Part shown: positions 1 to 6,715 of the stretch, piece by piece
How the letters are laid out: every line of letters begins with the position of its first letter
How positions within the stretch are numbered: the first letter of the stretch is position 1
Virus record (IMG/VR): IMGVR_UViG_3300000101_000143
Coordinates: 1-25,482 of that record
DNA from: a virus
DNA length: 25,482 nucleotides
Reading direction: 5' to 3' (one strand)
Translations under genes and position numbers: made by a program
The notes under the pieces: generated by a model
Told to the model about the DNA's origin: nothing
What the model saw: only the letters and a program-made list of their open reading frames with translations
Databases searched by the model: none

Positions 1-79
1 CGCTAGGAACCAAAATTAATAATAAGAGTATAATCAAGATTTCAGTTTACTCAGAAGTAATTATGTTGGAGACAGAGTA

Positions 80-427
80 ATGAAAAAAGACCGATTTGAT
101 TTAGAACAAGAAATAATGAACTGTTGGAATGTGACCACTGACATAGATACTATTATGGAATATGTTGGGGACGATGTATTCTTTAGGGGTATGTCTTCTA
201 CTCATTCAGACGAAATATCGAATCTGCTTCTTGGAATACGTAGTCTATATGAGATTAAGTTTGCCAAGTTGTTCAGAACTTTAGAGGATTGTATTCCTGA
301 TCTTGAAAGTCCAGTGTGGGCACAGGACGAAGAAGATTTGTCTCCGCCTTGGGATGTCGATGACTCTCCTCAACTTGGTTTGCGTTTAAATGATACTACC
401 CCCTCGGACTGGGATAGTCTAAGATAA
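80..427 (+). CDS. Hypothetical acidic protein (115 aa)
   Basis: I do not recognise this family. The ATG is preceded by GGAG about 8 nt upstream, which supports the start. The product is rich in Asp and Glu, especially in the last 45 residues, with a Pro/Trp/Asp-rich end and no transmembrane segment. It is the first complete gene in the window and is followed by the hairpin and late promoter of the next gene, so it belongs to an upstream transcription unit. Coding is supported by an uninterrupted frame with an SD; function is unknown. Confidence 0.65.
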   Translation: MKKDRFDLEQEIMNCWNVTTDIDTIMEYVGDDVFFRGMSSTHSDEISNLLLGIRSLYEIKFAKLFRTLEDCIPDLESPVWAQDEEDLSPPWDVDDSPQLGLRLNDTTPSDWDSLR

Positions 428-441
428 TTTCTCCCTAGACA

Positions 442-475
442 CCCCCTTGGTTATAAATAACAATAGACAAGGGGG
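442..475 (+). promoter_or_regulatory. T4-type late promoter inside an SD-masking hairpin
   Basis: TATAAATA at 452-459 is an exact match to the T4 late promoter octamer. It lies in the loop of an inverted repeat: CCCCCTTG (442-449) pairs with CAAGGGGG (468-475), and TAGAC (436-440) can extend the stem with GTCTA (479-483) across a small internal loop. The right arm carries the G-rich SD for the ATG at 484. If TATAAATA covers about -13 to -6 as in T4, transcription starts near 465, so late RNA lacks the left arm and leaves the SD free, while read-through RNA would mask it. Confidence 0.8.
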
Positions 476-483
476 AGAGTCTA

Positions 484-753
484 ATGACCAAGTTTCACAC
501 AGTGGCAATAACTGCCTTGCTGTGCTCGTTACTTTGGATTGGTTGCACAGCACTTATAATTAATGAATATATAAAGGTAGTACAAACAAAAGACTTTAAT
601 ATTATGATGTTGAAGTCAGAACTTAATAGCAGTAAACAATTAAATGTTTTATATGATGATACCTTGAAAATGTTTATTTGGAAATGTGTGGATAAGTATG
701 AGATCCGCATATCCAATAAATCCTTCATGTGTCATAAAGTTGATAAGGTGTAG
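484..753 (+). CDS. Small single-pass membrane protein (89 aa)
   Basis: Residues about 7-27 form a hydrophobic N-terminal segment with Cys at 14 and 21, followed by about 60 polar residues with two more Cys. This suits an N-anchored protein with a periplasmic tail. The sequence around Cys21 (WIGC) is a poor lipobox, so a plain membrane anchor is more likely than a lipoprotein. A late promoter and an SD-masking hairpin lie directly upstream. The gene is visibly more A+T-rich than its neighbours. An inner-membrane spanin-like role is possible given the lysozyme downstream, but nothing in the sequence proves it. Confidence 0.65.
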   Translation: MTKFHTVAITALLCSLLWIGCTALIINEYIKVVQTKDFNIMMLKSELNSSKQLNVLYDDTLKMFIWKCVDKYEIRISNKSFMCHKVDKV

Positions 754-755
754 TA

Positions 756-1187
756 ATGATAACATTTCGTAAAGAAGTCTTTGAAGTTTTCGAGGAATAT
801 AAAGAAGCAAGTTCCAGAGAAAGTCGGATAGATGTTTTGAAAAAATATGAAGACAACTGGGCGTTCAAGGATATCCTTCGAGGTTCCTTCGATGATTCTC
901 TGGAATTCAACCTTCCGGCAGGGCGCCCACCTTTCACTCCGAATAAAGCGGAGTCTTCCCCTTCCACTCTACTCAAACAACATAAACAGTTCGGTAAGTT
1001 TATCAAGGGTGGCCAAGGTGACCAAACACCATCATTCAAAAGAGAGAATCAATTCGTCCAGCTTCTAGAATCCGTTCATCCGGAGGATGCTGAGTACGTT
1101 CTGAAAATGGTGGCAAAGAAACCACCATGTCGTTACATAACCAAGAAAATAGTACAGGAGGCATTTCCAAATTTGATACGCGAGTAA
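756..1187 (+). CDS. Hypothetical protein (143 aa)
   Basis: Starts 2 nt after the preceding stop, so it is probably co-transcribed with it. The soluble product is charged, with a Pro/Ser-rich middle (about residues 54-75) flanked by predicted helical stretches. There is no signal peptide or membrane segment and I recognise no family. Overlapping frames on both strands are also open here, but this frame fits the operon spacing and the upstream gene order best. Confidence 0.6.
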   Translation: MITFRKEVFEVFEEYKEASSRESRIDVLKKYEDNWAFKDILRGSFDDSLEFNLPAGRPPFTPNKAESSPSTLLKQHKQFGKFIKGGQGDQTPSFKRENQFVQLLESVHPEDAEYVLKMVAKKPPCRYITKKIVQEAFPNLIRE

Positions 1188-1223
1188 TCTTTTCGACACT
1201 AACTAACTTCTAAGGAGAATCCT

Positions 1224-1394
1224 ATGTCGAGTCAAGAACAGCAGTTGAACCAAAATATTACCGAACTACAACAGTTCGTGCATGATACCAGACGCCAAGT
1301 AATATATTCCCAAGGTAATCGAAATTATCGACCGGAAACCATTGCCCAGTATTACAATATACTGAATTCGTCTACTCAACAACTTTCTCGATAA
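1224..1394 (+). CDS. Small Gln/Asn-rich protein (56 aa)
   Basis: A short ORF with a strong SD (TAAGGAG, 1211-1217) 6 nt before the ATG. The product has about 14 Gln and 7 Asn in 56 residues, with two probable amphipathic helices (residues 3-27 and 37-52). No family recognised. Its TAA stop at 1392-1394 is the first part of an unusually complete SD-like sequence. Coding is supported by the SD and the gene-length open frame, but the size keeps certainty moderate. Confidence 0.55.
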   Translation: MSSQEQQLNQNITELQQFVHDTRRQVIYSQGNRNYRPETIAQYYNILNSSTQQLSR

Positions 1395-1434
1395 GGAGGT
1401 GATTATCTCTTCAGAAGCGTGTGTGAGACTTCTG
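1392..1434 (+). promoter_or_regulatory. Extended Shine-Dalgarno-like sequence followed by a hairpin
   Basis: TAAGGAGGTGAT (1392-1403) is complementary over 12 nt to the usual 16S rRNA 3' end, far longer than any other SD here, yet no ATG lies at normal spacing. CAGAAG (1412-1417) can pair with CTTCTG (1429-1434) just after it. The next credible start is ATG 1471, about 70 nt away. A non-AUG start (ATT or ATC near 1402-1407) would give only about a dozen codons. The role is unknown. Confidence 0.4.
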
Positions 1435-1470
1435 TCGTAGTGATTGAAAATAATTTGGAATGGACTTATA

Positions 1471-1713
1471 ATGCCACAGTATGATTTTAAAAACAAAGAA
1501 ACCGGAGAGGTCACGGAAGTGCTTCTCCGGATTTCCGAATACGACCAGTGGACTGTCGATAACCCTGAATGGGTACGATATTTCCCTCCATCTTCAGCAC
1601 CTAAGATAGTATCTGGTGTTAAGTCTACGATGAGACTTGCCGGAAGGGATTGGCAAGACCATCTTAGCAATATCAAAAAAGGTTCTGGTAAGGACAATAC
1701 TATAAAGGTTTAA
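1471..1713 (+). CDS. Phage protein resembling cyanophage FmdB-like small proteins (80 aa)
   Basis: Begins MPQYDFKNKETGEV and continues through a segment of the type ISEYDQW...NPEW. This resembles small proteins of T4-like cyanophages that start MPTY-F-(N)KETGE and are often annotated FmdB-like. The zinc-ribbon Cys pairs of true FmdB proteins are absent, so metal binding is not expected. I chose ATG 1471 over the in-frame TTG at 1444 because family members start at this Met and GGAA lies about 11 nt upstream. Function unknown. Confidence 0.65.
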   Translation: MPQYDFKNKETGEVTEVLLRISEYDQWTVDNPEWVRYFPPSSAPKIVSGVKSTMRLAGRDWQDHLSNIKKGSGKDNTIKV

Positions 1714-1718
1714 GTTGT

Positions 1719-1922
1719 ATGAAATTTTTACATTGGCTGAAGTCAGGGCCTACAGGTGGGAAAAATATTGTTGATAGTTCAGGGCCAGACCCCGATGACA
1801 TCACAGTAGAAAATGCTTACAAGACTAGGTGGGTGTGGTATCATACTATACTCGCTCTTGAAATTTTAACGACCAACATTTTGTTGGCGTCTATCTTGGT
1901 GGTACTTGCCATCAAGTTATGA
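1719..1922 (+). CDS. Small membrane protein (67 aa) before the lysozyme
   Basis: Residues 1-38 are polar with a Gly/Pro/Asp-rich stretch. Residues about 42-66 form a strong hydrophobic C-terminal segment ending at Lys-Leu, so the protein is probably tail-anchored with its N-terminus in the cytoplasm. Its TGA overlaps the ATG of the lysozyme gene (ATGA), which implies coupled translation. A membrane protein joined to an endolysin suggests a lysis role (holin, antiholin or spanin partner), but one transmembrane segment and no recognised family leave this as inference. Confidence 0.65.
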   Translation: MKFLHWLKSGPTGGKNIVDSSGPDPDDITVENAYKTRWVWYHTILALEILTTNILLASILVVLAIKL

Positions 1923-2416
1923 TAGAACTAATTCGTAAACTATGGTGTAAACCTAAAGTGAACCAAACCATGAATAGACAAGCAGTATATGACCAACTCA
2001 AGATTGACGAAGGAGTCGTCTATGAGATTTACCTCGACCACCTCAACTACCCAACGTTTGGTGTTGGACACCTCGTTAAAGAAAGTGACGGAGAGTTCGG
2101 CGCTAAAGTCGGAACGAAAATATCCCCCGAAAGAGTTAGCGAGGCATTCCAACAAGACCTCGACATCGCAATCAACGAATGTCGTGTACTATACGGAGAA
2201 CGGTTCGATTGTTTCCCAGATGAGGTACAGCAAGTCTTGGTTAATATGATGTTTAACCTAGGTAGACCAAGACTAAGTAAGTTCAAGAACATGTATGCTG
2301 CGGTACTCGAAGGTGACTGGAAGACAGCTGCTATCGAAGGCCGTGATTCGCGATGGTATCATCAAGTAGGACTTAGGTCTGAACGACTAATGAGAAGGTT
2401 AGAGAATGTCGAATAA
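1919..2416 (+). CDS. e: T4-type lysozyme (GH24 endolysin, 165 aa)
   Basis: A muramidase that cleaves the N-acetylmuramic acid-N-acetylglucosamine bond of peptidoglycan at lysis. The T4 lysozyme signature is clear: IDEG with Glu31, Asp40, and YPTFGVGH with Thr46 match the T4 triad E11-D20-T26 with identical spacing. Downstream, a segment like T4 ALINMVFQMG (here VLVNMMFNLG) and the SRWY motif near residues 143-146 are also present. There is an N-terminal extension of about 18 residues relative to T4; an internal ATG at 1970 would remove it, but ATG 1919 overlaps the upstream stop. The extension is not obviously a signal peptide, so export through a holin is expected. Confidence 0.92.
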   Translation: MIELIRKLWCKPKVNQTMNRQAVYDQLKIDEGVVYEIYLDHLNYPTFGVGHLVKESDGEFGAKVGTKISPERVSEAFQQDLDIAINECRVLYGERFDCFPDEVQQVLVNMMFNLGRPRLSKFKNMYAAVLEGDWKTAAIEGRDSRWYHQVGLRSERLMRRLENVE

Positions 2417-3257
2417 TGTAATATTCCAATATATGATTGTGAGTGACGCAGTAGACGCTCGCGGTGGTATCAAAGGTTGGGACGGTACACGTTCTTCCTT
2501 GTACAAAGATGTTGCGGACATATCCCGCACATCATTCGAAGAGTACGCAAAGAAGATTGGTGCAACTCACATCTACTCGGATGAACGAGTGGCTACCAAA
2601 GGTCACGGATGTTCTACCTCACTGTTGCACGAGTGCGCACGTGTCTGGTTAGACCCTATGTTTGACCAGTACGATAACCTACTATTCGTAGACACAGACA
2701 TCGTGGTCAATACCGAAGAGAATATCTTTGACGTGATGGAATCGGGTGCCGAAGTCTACGGTGTATTAGAGTCGGACTTCGTTACTGCTGATGGGGGTGG
2801 GTACAACTCTTGGGACAGCAACGAAGAGAATTACATGAACTTCTGTCGAAAGTTCGAACTGCATGACTGTCCTATCGTCCCTGTAATGCCACCTAACCGA
2901 AAGTCCAAACTAATGATAATGAATACCGGAGTTGTTCTCTGGACTAAGGAAGCACGTCTACGTGCACGTAATGAGTTCATGAATTGGGAAGACTGGTGCT
3001 ATACTGGTGACTTCCACATGTCTATCATGAATGACCAACCCTATATCTCTGCGCAGTTGATGAAACATGATTTCGATGTAGAGACTATCGATACGACTTG
3101 GAACGACTCCCCCCACTATGCGTCCGAACATGAGTTCTTCGAGAACGCAAGGTTCTGTCACTACACGGGTGGTGAATGGAAGGTTGATATGGTACGTCAC
3201 TGGCGTGATCTCCGGTTCAAGACGACCCCTTGGCAAAGAAGTATGGGCCCACCGTAA
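2406..3257 (+). CDS. Glycosyltransferase, GT-A fold with DxD (283 aa)
   Basis: Predicted to transfer a sugar from a nucleotide-sugar donor. Hydrophobic strand NLLFVDTDIVV places the metal-binding DxD at residues 96-98. NTGVVLWT lies further on, as in GT8/GT34-like enzymes where an N(S/T)G-V motif lines the acceptor pocket. A His/Trp-rich C-terminal part (HYTGGEWK) is also typical of these families. The ATG lies 11 nt inside the end of the lysozyme gene. There is no membrane segment, so it is cytoplasmic. The acceptor (host LPS, virion protein or DNA) cannot be read from sequence. Confidence 0.75.
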   Translation: MSNNVIFQYMIVSDAVDARGGIKGWDGTRSSLYKDVADISRTSFEEYAKKIGATHIYSDERVATKGHGCSTSLLHECARVWLDPMFDQYDNLLFVDTDIVVNTEENIFDVMESGAEVYGVLESDFVTADGGGYNSWDSNEENYMNFCRKFELHDCPIVPVMPPNRKSKLMIMNTGVVLWTKEARLRARNEFMNWEDWCYTGDFHMSIMNDQPYISAQLMKHDFDVETIDTTWNDSPHYASEHEFFENARFCHYTGGEWKVDMVRHWRDLRFKTTPWQRSMGPP

Positions 3258-3275
3258 ATATTTTCAAAATAAGTC

Positions 3276-3304
3276 TTGACAAACCTCTCATATAGTAGTA
3301 TAAT
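3276..3304 (+). promoter_or_regulatory. Consensus sigma70-type promoter
   Basis: Perfect -35 TTGACA (3276-3281) and -10 TATAAT (3299-3304) separated by 17 bp. Transcription should start near 3311 and serve the three-gene set 3332-4274, which ends in a strong terminator. Host RNA polymerase could read it without phage factors, so this is probably an early unit set within late-type genes. Confidence 0.88.
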
Positions 3305-3327
3305 GATACTTCAAATGTGAGAGGTTT
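3281..3327 (+). repeat. Inverted repeat around the promoter, right arm holds the SD
   Basis: AAACCTCTCA (3281-3290) is the exact reverse complement of TGAGAGGTTT (3318-3327). The right arm contains the SD GAGAGG for ATG 3332 and runs into a T-tract. The -10 box and start site lie in the loop. In RNA from upstream the arms could pair and hide the SD, or act as a weak terminator. RNA started at about 3311 lacks the left arm. Confidence 0.7.
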
Positions 3328-3331
3328 TTTT

Positions 3332-3529
3332 ATGTTTTTATTTAAAATATCAAACGAGGGTGATGGGATATCAGCAACCATTAATGAATCCCCCAATCCC
3401 CGACACAAGTATCGTCTGGTGTATATGGACGATGACGCTAATGAGACAATCTCTGCCGTATACGGTGATGATTACAATGGGTGTGTGACACGTGCACTTG
3501 AATTCGTCAGAGGAATAAAGTTATCATGA
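3332..3529 (+). CDS. Hypothetical protein (65 aa)
   Basis: I chose ATG 3332 because SD GAGAGG lies 7 nt upstream and the predicted transcript begins near 3311; the in-frame GTG at 3317 would have no SD. The product is small, acidic in the middle (MDDDANE) and probably beta-rich, with no membrane segment. Its TGA overlaps the next ATG, so it is translationally coupled. No family recognised. Confidence 0.65.
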   Translation: MFLFKISNEGDGISATINESPNPRHKYRLVYMDDDANETISAVYGDDYNGCVTRALEFVRGIKLS

Positions 3530-3702
3530 ACGAGTTAAATGCCACCAAGATAGAGTTGGCGACCAACTTAGTTAACCGCTACATCTATGAACTAGAGAAC
3601 CCCGATTGGGGACAATTGATGATTTCCCTGCTAAATGAGGGGTTGACTTCCAAGGAAGTTTATGTTATAATGAACAAAGTTAGAGAAGAGGGGGTTGTGT
3701 GA
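3526..3702 (+). CDS. Hypothetical helical protein (58 aa)
   Basis: A short ORF linked by ATGA to the gene before and by GTGA to the gene after, the typical pattern of coupled phage genes. The product appears all-helical, with Leu/Glu-rich segments and a central NPDWGQL turn. A small nucleic-acid or protein-binding domain is possible but unproven. It shares the promoter at 3276 with the HAD phosphatase. Confidence 0.6.
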   Translation: MNELNATKIELATNLVNRYIYELENPDWGQLMISLLNEGLTSKEVYVIMNKVREEGVV

Positions 3703-4274
3703 AAGATAAAGTAATTTTAGTAGACTGTGACGGTGTGTTGTTGGATTGGATGTATTCATTCCAAGCTTGGATGAAACGTCATGGGTATGAAGCGATTGAT
3801 GTTGATAAGTACAAAATCAACGAGATATTCGGAATAGAAAGAAGTGAAGGACGTAAGTTGTGTCGTATGTTCAACGAGAGTGCAACGATTCGTAAGGTTC
3901 CACCTCTGAGAGATGCAATCAAGTACGTTAAGAAGTTACACGAAGAAGAAGGATACATATTCCATGCAATTACTTCTTTGAGTAACGATGAGTATGCACA
4001 ACATCTACGTACTAAGAACCTGTGCGAACTGTTTGGCCCTACAGTCTTTGAGAAATATGTTTACCTAGATACTGGTGCTGACAAAGACGAGGCACTCGCA
4101 GAGTATAAAGATACTGGGTGTCTGTGGGTAGAAGATAAAGTAGAGAACGCTATAGCCGGTGCTGTGGTCGGACTTGAATCAGTTGTCATGCAACACGAAT
4201 ACAACAAAGATACATCAGATTTCCCTTTGATGCGTAACTGGAAAGACATTTACGACTATGTAAAAGGACAGTGA
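3699..4274 (+). CDS. HAD-superfamily phosphatase, 5' nucleotidase-like (191 aa)
   Basis: Starts at GTG overlapping the preceding TGA, with a GA/G-rich SD (GAAGAGGGGG) just upstream. HAD motif I is VDCDGVLLDW (nucleophile Asp9, acid/base Asp11). Motif II is the hydrophobic strand ending in Thr-Ser (AITS), and motif IV is LWVEDK with an acidic pair. The helical cap between motifs I and II and the overall size fit the 5'(3')-deoxyribonucleotidase-like group common in T4-like phages. The likely role is dephosphorylation of a nucleotide or sugar phosphate in the cytoplasm; the substrate is not clear. It is the last gene before a strong terminator. Confidence 0.8.
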   Translation: MKDKVILVDCDGVLLDWMYSFQAWMKRHGYEAIDVDKYKINEIFGIERSEGRKLCRMFNESATIRKVPPLRDAIKYVKKLHEEEGYIFHAITSLSNDEYAQHLRTKNLCELFGPTVFEKYVYLDTGADKDEALAEYKDTGCLWVEDKVENAIAGAVVGLESVVMQHEYNKDTSDFPLMRNWKDIYDYVKGQ

Positions 4275-4297
4275 TTTGTTTCGTTCAGTGGTATTTT

Positions 4298-4323
4298 GGG
4301 AGTCTTAGGACTCCCTTTTTTTT
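4298..4323 (+). terminator. Intrinsic terminator
   Basis: GGGAGTC (4298-4304), loop TTAG, GACTCCC (4309-4315), then eight T. A perfect 7-bp stem right after the HAD gene, and immediately before the late promoter at 4326, so it insulates the two units. Confidence 0.93.
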
Positions 4324-4325
4324 GG

Positions 4326-4333
4326 TATAAATA
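4326..4333 (+). promoter_or_regulatory. T4-type late promoter for the carbamoyltransferase unit
   Basis: Exact TATAAATA, 3 nt after the terminator T-tract. The predicted start near 4339 leaves a leader of about 23 nt with SD AGGTGG before ATG 4362. This also argues against the in-frame upstream start at 4296, which lies within the terminator. Confidence 0.85.
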
Positions 4334-4361
4334 TAAATTTAATCTGATACACAGGTGGATA

Positions 4362-5867
4362 ATGAGATACGTTGGATACAGTGAATTTTATCATGACTCT
4401 GGTCTTGCTATTATTAACGAAGACGGTGTTGTAGACTTTGCCACGCACGGAGAACGATACTCCAAGAAAAAGAACGACCCCAATATCCCTGATGTATTGT
4501 GGGACATGATAAGGGATGATGACCATGTGTCTTTCTACGAAGACCACGTCATCAAGTTTGATATGCGTGGTGGCATTGAAGCAACTGGACGGTCAGTTGA
4601 AAATATTCAAGCTTCAGAATCATTCGAAAAGTTCCCTTATCCAGAAGCATCTACTTATGATGCGCATCACCAACATCACGAATCTCACTGTGCGGCTGCG
4701 TTCTACACGCGCCCGTGGGACTCGAAGGAAGATACTGTCCTAGTATCAATCGATGGAGTTGGAGAGTTACAGACAGCAGTCATCTACGACTCCGACTTCA
4801 AACTAATCAAAGAATGGCACTACCCTAAGTCGGTAGGTCTAGTCTATACCCTTACTACTAAGTTCCTTGGTCTACGGCCTCTCGAAGATGAGTACGTGGT
4901 AATGGGACTGTCTGCCTATCACGACACATGTCCAGAGTCCAAAGCAATTACTGACTGGTTAATTAGTTGGTACAATGACCTAGAAGATATCGCACCTGAA
5001 GTTGAAATGGGTATTGCGGTTGGGGGTGTAGAGTCTAAAAGAGAACAGGATCGTTTAAGGTTCCGGAAAGAGTTTAAGAAAAGAATTCTATCCGTAGAAG
5101 ATAAGGTTGCCGCACGTGCGACCCAAGACTTTGCAGACTATGCAATCATGGGTATCATGGGTACTGCACGGCAGTATGGTAAGAAACTATGTTACTCCGG
5201 TGGTTGTGCACAAAATGTAGTAATCAACTCACGACTGTTCGAACTGTTCGATGAGGTACATATCGCATGTTCACCTACGGATGCTGGTTCCGGTCTGGGT
5301 ACAGCTGCAAGGTCTTGGGCAAAGGCAACAGGTAAAGACAAACTAGTATGGTCTCCATACTGCGGGTACGATATCGAACGTCCGGTTAACCCTAGTGAGA
5401 TCGTAGATCATCTACTGAGTCACAAGGTGTGTGGTATCGCGAACGGTAAGGCAGAGTTCGGGCCACGTGCATTAGGTAACAGATCCCTGATTGCAGATGT
5501 GCGTTATGACGTACAGGATACAGTGAACGGAATCAAACGTAGACAGAAGTACCGTCCGTTTGCTCCTGCTGTACTGGAAGAGTACGCAGAAGAATACTTC
5601 AGTGGCCCTATGAATGACCATATGCAGTTCACCTCTAAGGCACTACATGACTACGCACCTGTGACCCACGTAGATGGGACTGCACGGGTACAAATCGTGA
5701 AGAAGGACTGTGAGTCTATCTTCCGTAAGGTTATTGAAGAGTACCATGATAGAACTGGTGTTCCGATGTTACTCAACACATCTCTCAACATTCGCGGTAG
5801 ACCTATGGTCAATGACGAACATGATGCTGAGTTATGGGAACAGAAATACGGTGTAAAGGTATTCTGA
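4362..5867 (+). CDS. Carbamoyltransferase, NodU/TobZ/CmcH family (501 aa)
   Basis: Enzymes of this family make carbamoyl-adenylate from carbamoyl phosphate and ATP, then carbamoylate a hydroxyl on a sugar, antibiotic or nucleoside. Visible motifs: YSEFYHDSG (residues 6-14); His cluster H102, H103, H105, H106, H109 in the metal site; YSGGCAQN (278-285); FGPRALGNRS (366-375); RPFAPAVL (398-405); LLNTSLNIRG (470-479). Both Kae1-like and YrdC-like halves are present. It ends soon after the last motif, somewhat short of the usual 550-600 residues. The start is set by the late promoter and SD. The target could be a glycan or, as in reported phage-type members, 5-hydroxymethylcytosine in DNA. Confidence 0.93.
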   Translation: MRYVGYSEFYHDSGLAIINEDGVVDFATHGERYSKKKNDPNIPDVLWDMIRDDDHVSFYEDHVIKFDMRGGIEATGRSVENIQASESFEKFPYPEASTYDAHHQHHESHCAAAFYTRPWDSKEDTVLVSIDGVGELQTAVIYDSDFKLIKEWHYPKSVGLVYTLTTKFLGLRPLEDEYVVMGLSAYHDTCPESKAITDWLISWYNDLEDIAPEVEMGIAVGGVESKREQDRLRFRKEFKKRILSVEDKVAARATQDFADYAIMGIMGTARQYGKKLCYSGGCAQNVVINSRLFELFDEVHIACSPTDAGSGLGTAARSWAKATGKDKLVWSPYCGYDIERPVNPSEIVDHLLSHKVCGIANGKAEFGPRALGNRSLIADVRYDVQDTVNGIKRRQKYRPFAPAVLEEYAEEYFSGPMNDHMQFTSKALHDYAPVTHVDGTARVQIVKKDCESIFRKVIEEYHDRTGVPMLLNTSLNIRGRPMVNDEHDAELWEQKYGVKVF

Positions 5868-6040
5868 TGGGACACCTACGGGATATAGGACTGAACTATT
5901 TCGAACATCTGTACAGGGCGTGGTCACTCGCATTTGTTTGTATAGTGCATGGTCTGTTTCCTACTATATGGGAACATAAGGCGAAAGATATAATTAACGG
6001 TGACCCAAAAGATTATAAGGTGATGAAAGATGTCAAATGA
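5867..6040 (+). CDS. Small membrane-associated protein, DUF6356-like (57 aa)
   Basis: The ATG at 5867 overlaps the carbamoyltransferase TGA, so translation is coupled. The product reads LNYFEHLYRAWSLAFVCIVH followed by GLFPTIW: one amphipathic or hydrophobic helix ending in an HGLFP motif. That motif and the YFEHL start recall DUF6356, small proteins of unknown function also seen in marine phages. It probably sits in or on the membrane. The longer frame from 5834 would run inside the carbamoyltransferase and is not needed. Confidence 0.6.
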   Translation: MGHLRDIGLNYFEHLYRAWSLAFVCIVHGLFPTIWEHKAKDIINGDPKDYKVMKDVK

Positions 6041-6353
6041 ACCAGCAAACGTAGACGTGTTCGGTAATCCTATTGGGACAGAATATAGAGAAGATATCTG
6101 TCCACCAGACCTCATGTGTATTCCTAGAGAGGAGTGGGATACTATATTAGAAGAAAACCAACTGGCATGGGACTCTGTTAATAATACAGTTGCACGACAA
6201 GGTGACGCAGAAGCAATAGCAGAATTTACATGGCAAGTATTATTCTTAACCCCTTGGGAGTTAGTATACATAGCTCTACCTATGGGCGTGTTAGCATTTT
6301 ATGGATTGAGTATATACGCTCTTTTTAAATATATACAAAAGAGGTTTAGTTAA
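6030..6353 (+). CDS. Membrane protein with one C-terminal TM segment (107 aa)
   Basis: Overlaps the preceding gene by 11 nt. Residues 1-70 are acidic and soluble, with two Cys in a PPDLMC context. Residues about 77-99 are strongly hydrophobic, followed by a basic tail (KYIQKRFS), so the likely topology is N-out or tail-anchored with a cytoplasmic basic end. No family recognised. It lies between the carbamoyltransferase and a two-TM holin-like gene. Confidence 0.6.
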   Translation: MSNEPANVDVFGNPIGTEYREDICPPDLMCIPREEWDTILEENQLAWDSVNNTVARQGDAEAIAEFTWQVLFLTPWELVYIALPMGVLAFYGLSIYALFKYIQKRFS

Positions 6354-6358
6354 TTAAC

Positions 6359-6715
6359 ATGTTTTCAGAACAATCAATAAACACCCCAACCCCAGAAGCA
6401 AAGCCACTCAAACAAAAGATTGAACTTGAAGTAGAGTTCGATACAACACAGAAAGAAGTTACCCCAACTAAGTTCAGTACCTTGTTACAGTTCGCGGATG
6501 TAATCGATGCGTTTCGAATTTTCCCACGAGCATTCATAGGTACGTATTTGTTCCTGTTGATCGAAGTCACTCAATGGTTCATGACGATATCTGAACCAAA
6601 TGCATCACAAGCAGGTCTCATCTCTGTAGTGGTTGGTGCTGGTGCTGCGTGGTTCGGTCTGTACACGTCTACAGGTTCTGGTAGACAGGTCAAAAGTATT
6701 AAGACTAGTAAATGA
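6359..6715 (+). CDS. Holin-like protein with two TM segments (118 aa)
   Basis: A polar 50-residue N-terminus precedes two hydrophobic segments: about residues 60-77 (FIGTYLFLLIEVTQWF) and about 86-103 (Gly/Ala/Val-rich), then a basic tail ending in KTSK. This layout fits small phage holins, and I recall related proteins in marine myoviruses, but the family is not certain. The SD is weak (GAGG about 13 nt upstream). Its TGA overlaps the ATG of the next gene. A second holin candidate lies at 10374, so one may be an antiholin or unrelated to lysis. Confidence 0.55.
   Translation: MFSEQSINTPTPEAKPLKQKIELEVEFDTTQKEVTPTKFSTLLQFADVIDAFRIFPRAFIGTYLFLLIEVTQWFMTISEPNASQAGLISVVVGAGAAWFGLYTSTGSGRQVKSIKTSK

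Noticed and set aside
1-11. CGCTAGGAACC at the window start equals 20771-20781 in the structured RNA
   Set aside because: Eleven bases match but the following sequence does not form the second hairpin, and the upstream part is outside the window. It could be the remnant of a second copy, but the data are too few.
29-34. TATAAT near the window start as a promoter
   Set aside because: No -35-like hexamer at 16-18 bp upstream, and the upstream sequence is cut by the window edge.
1266-1697. 143-aa minus-strand open frame
   Set aside because: Antisense to the 56-aa gene with a strong SD and to the conserved FmdB-like small protein; no motif or promoter on the minus strand.
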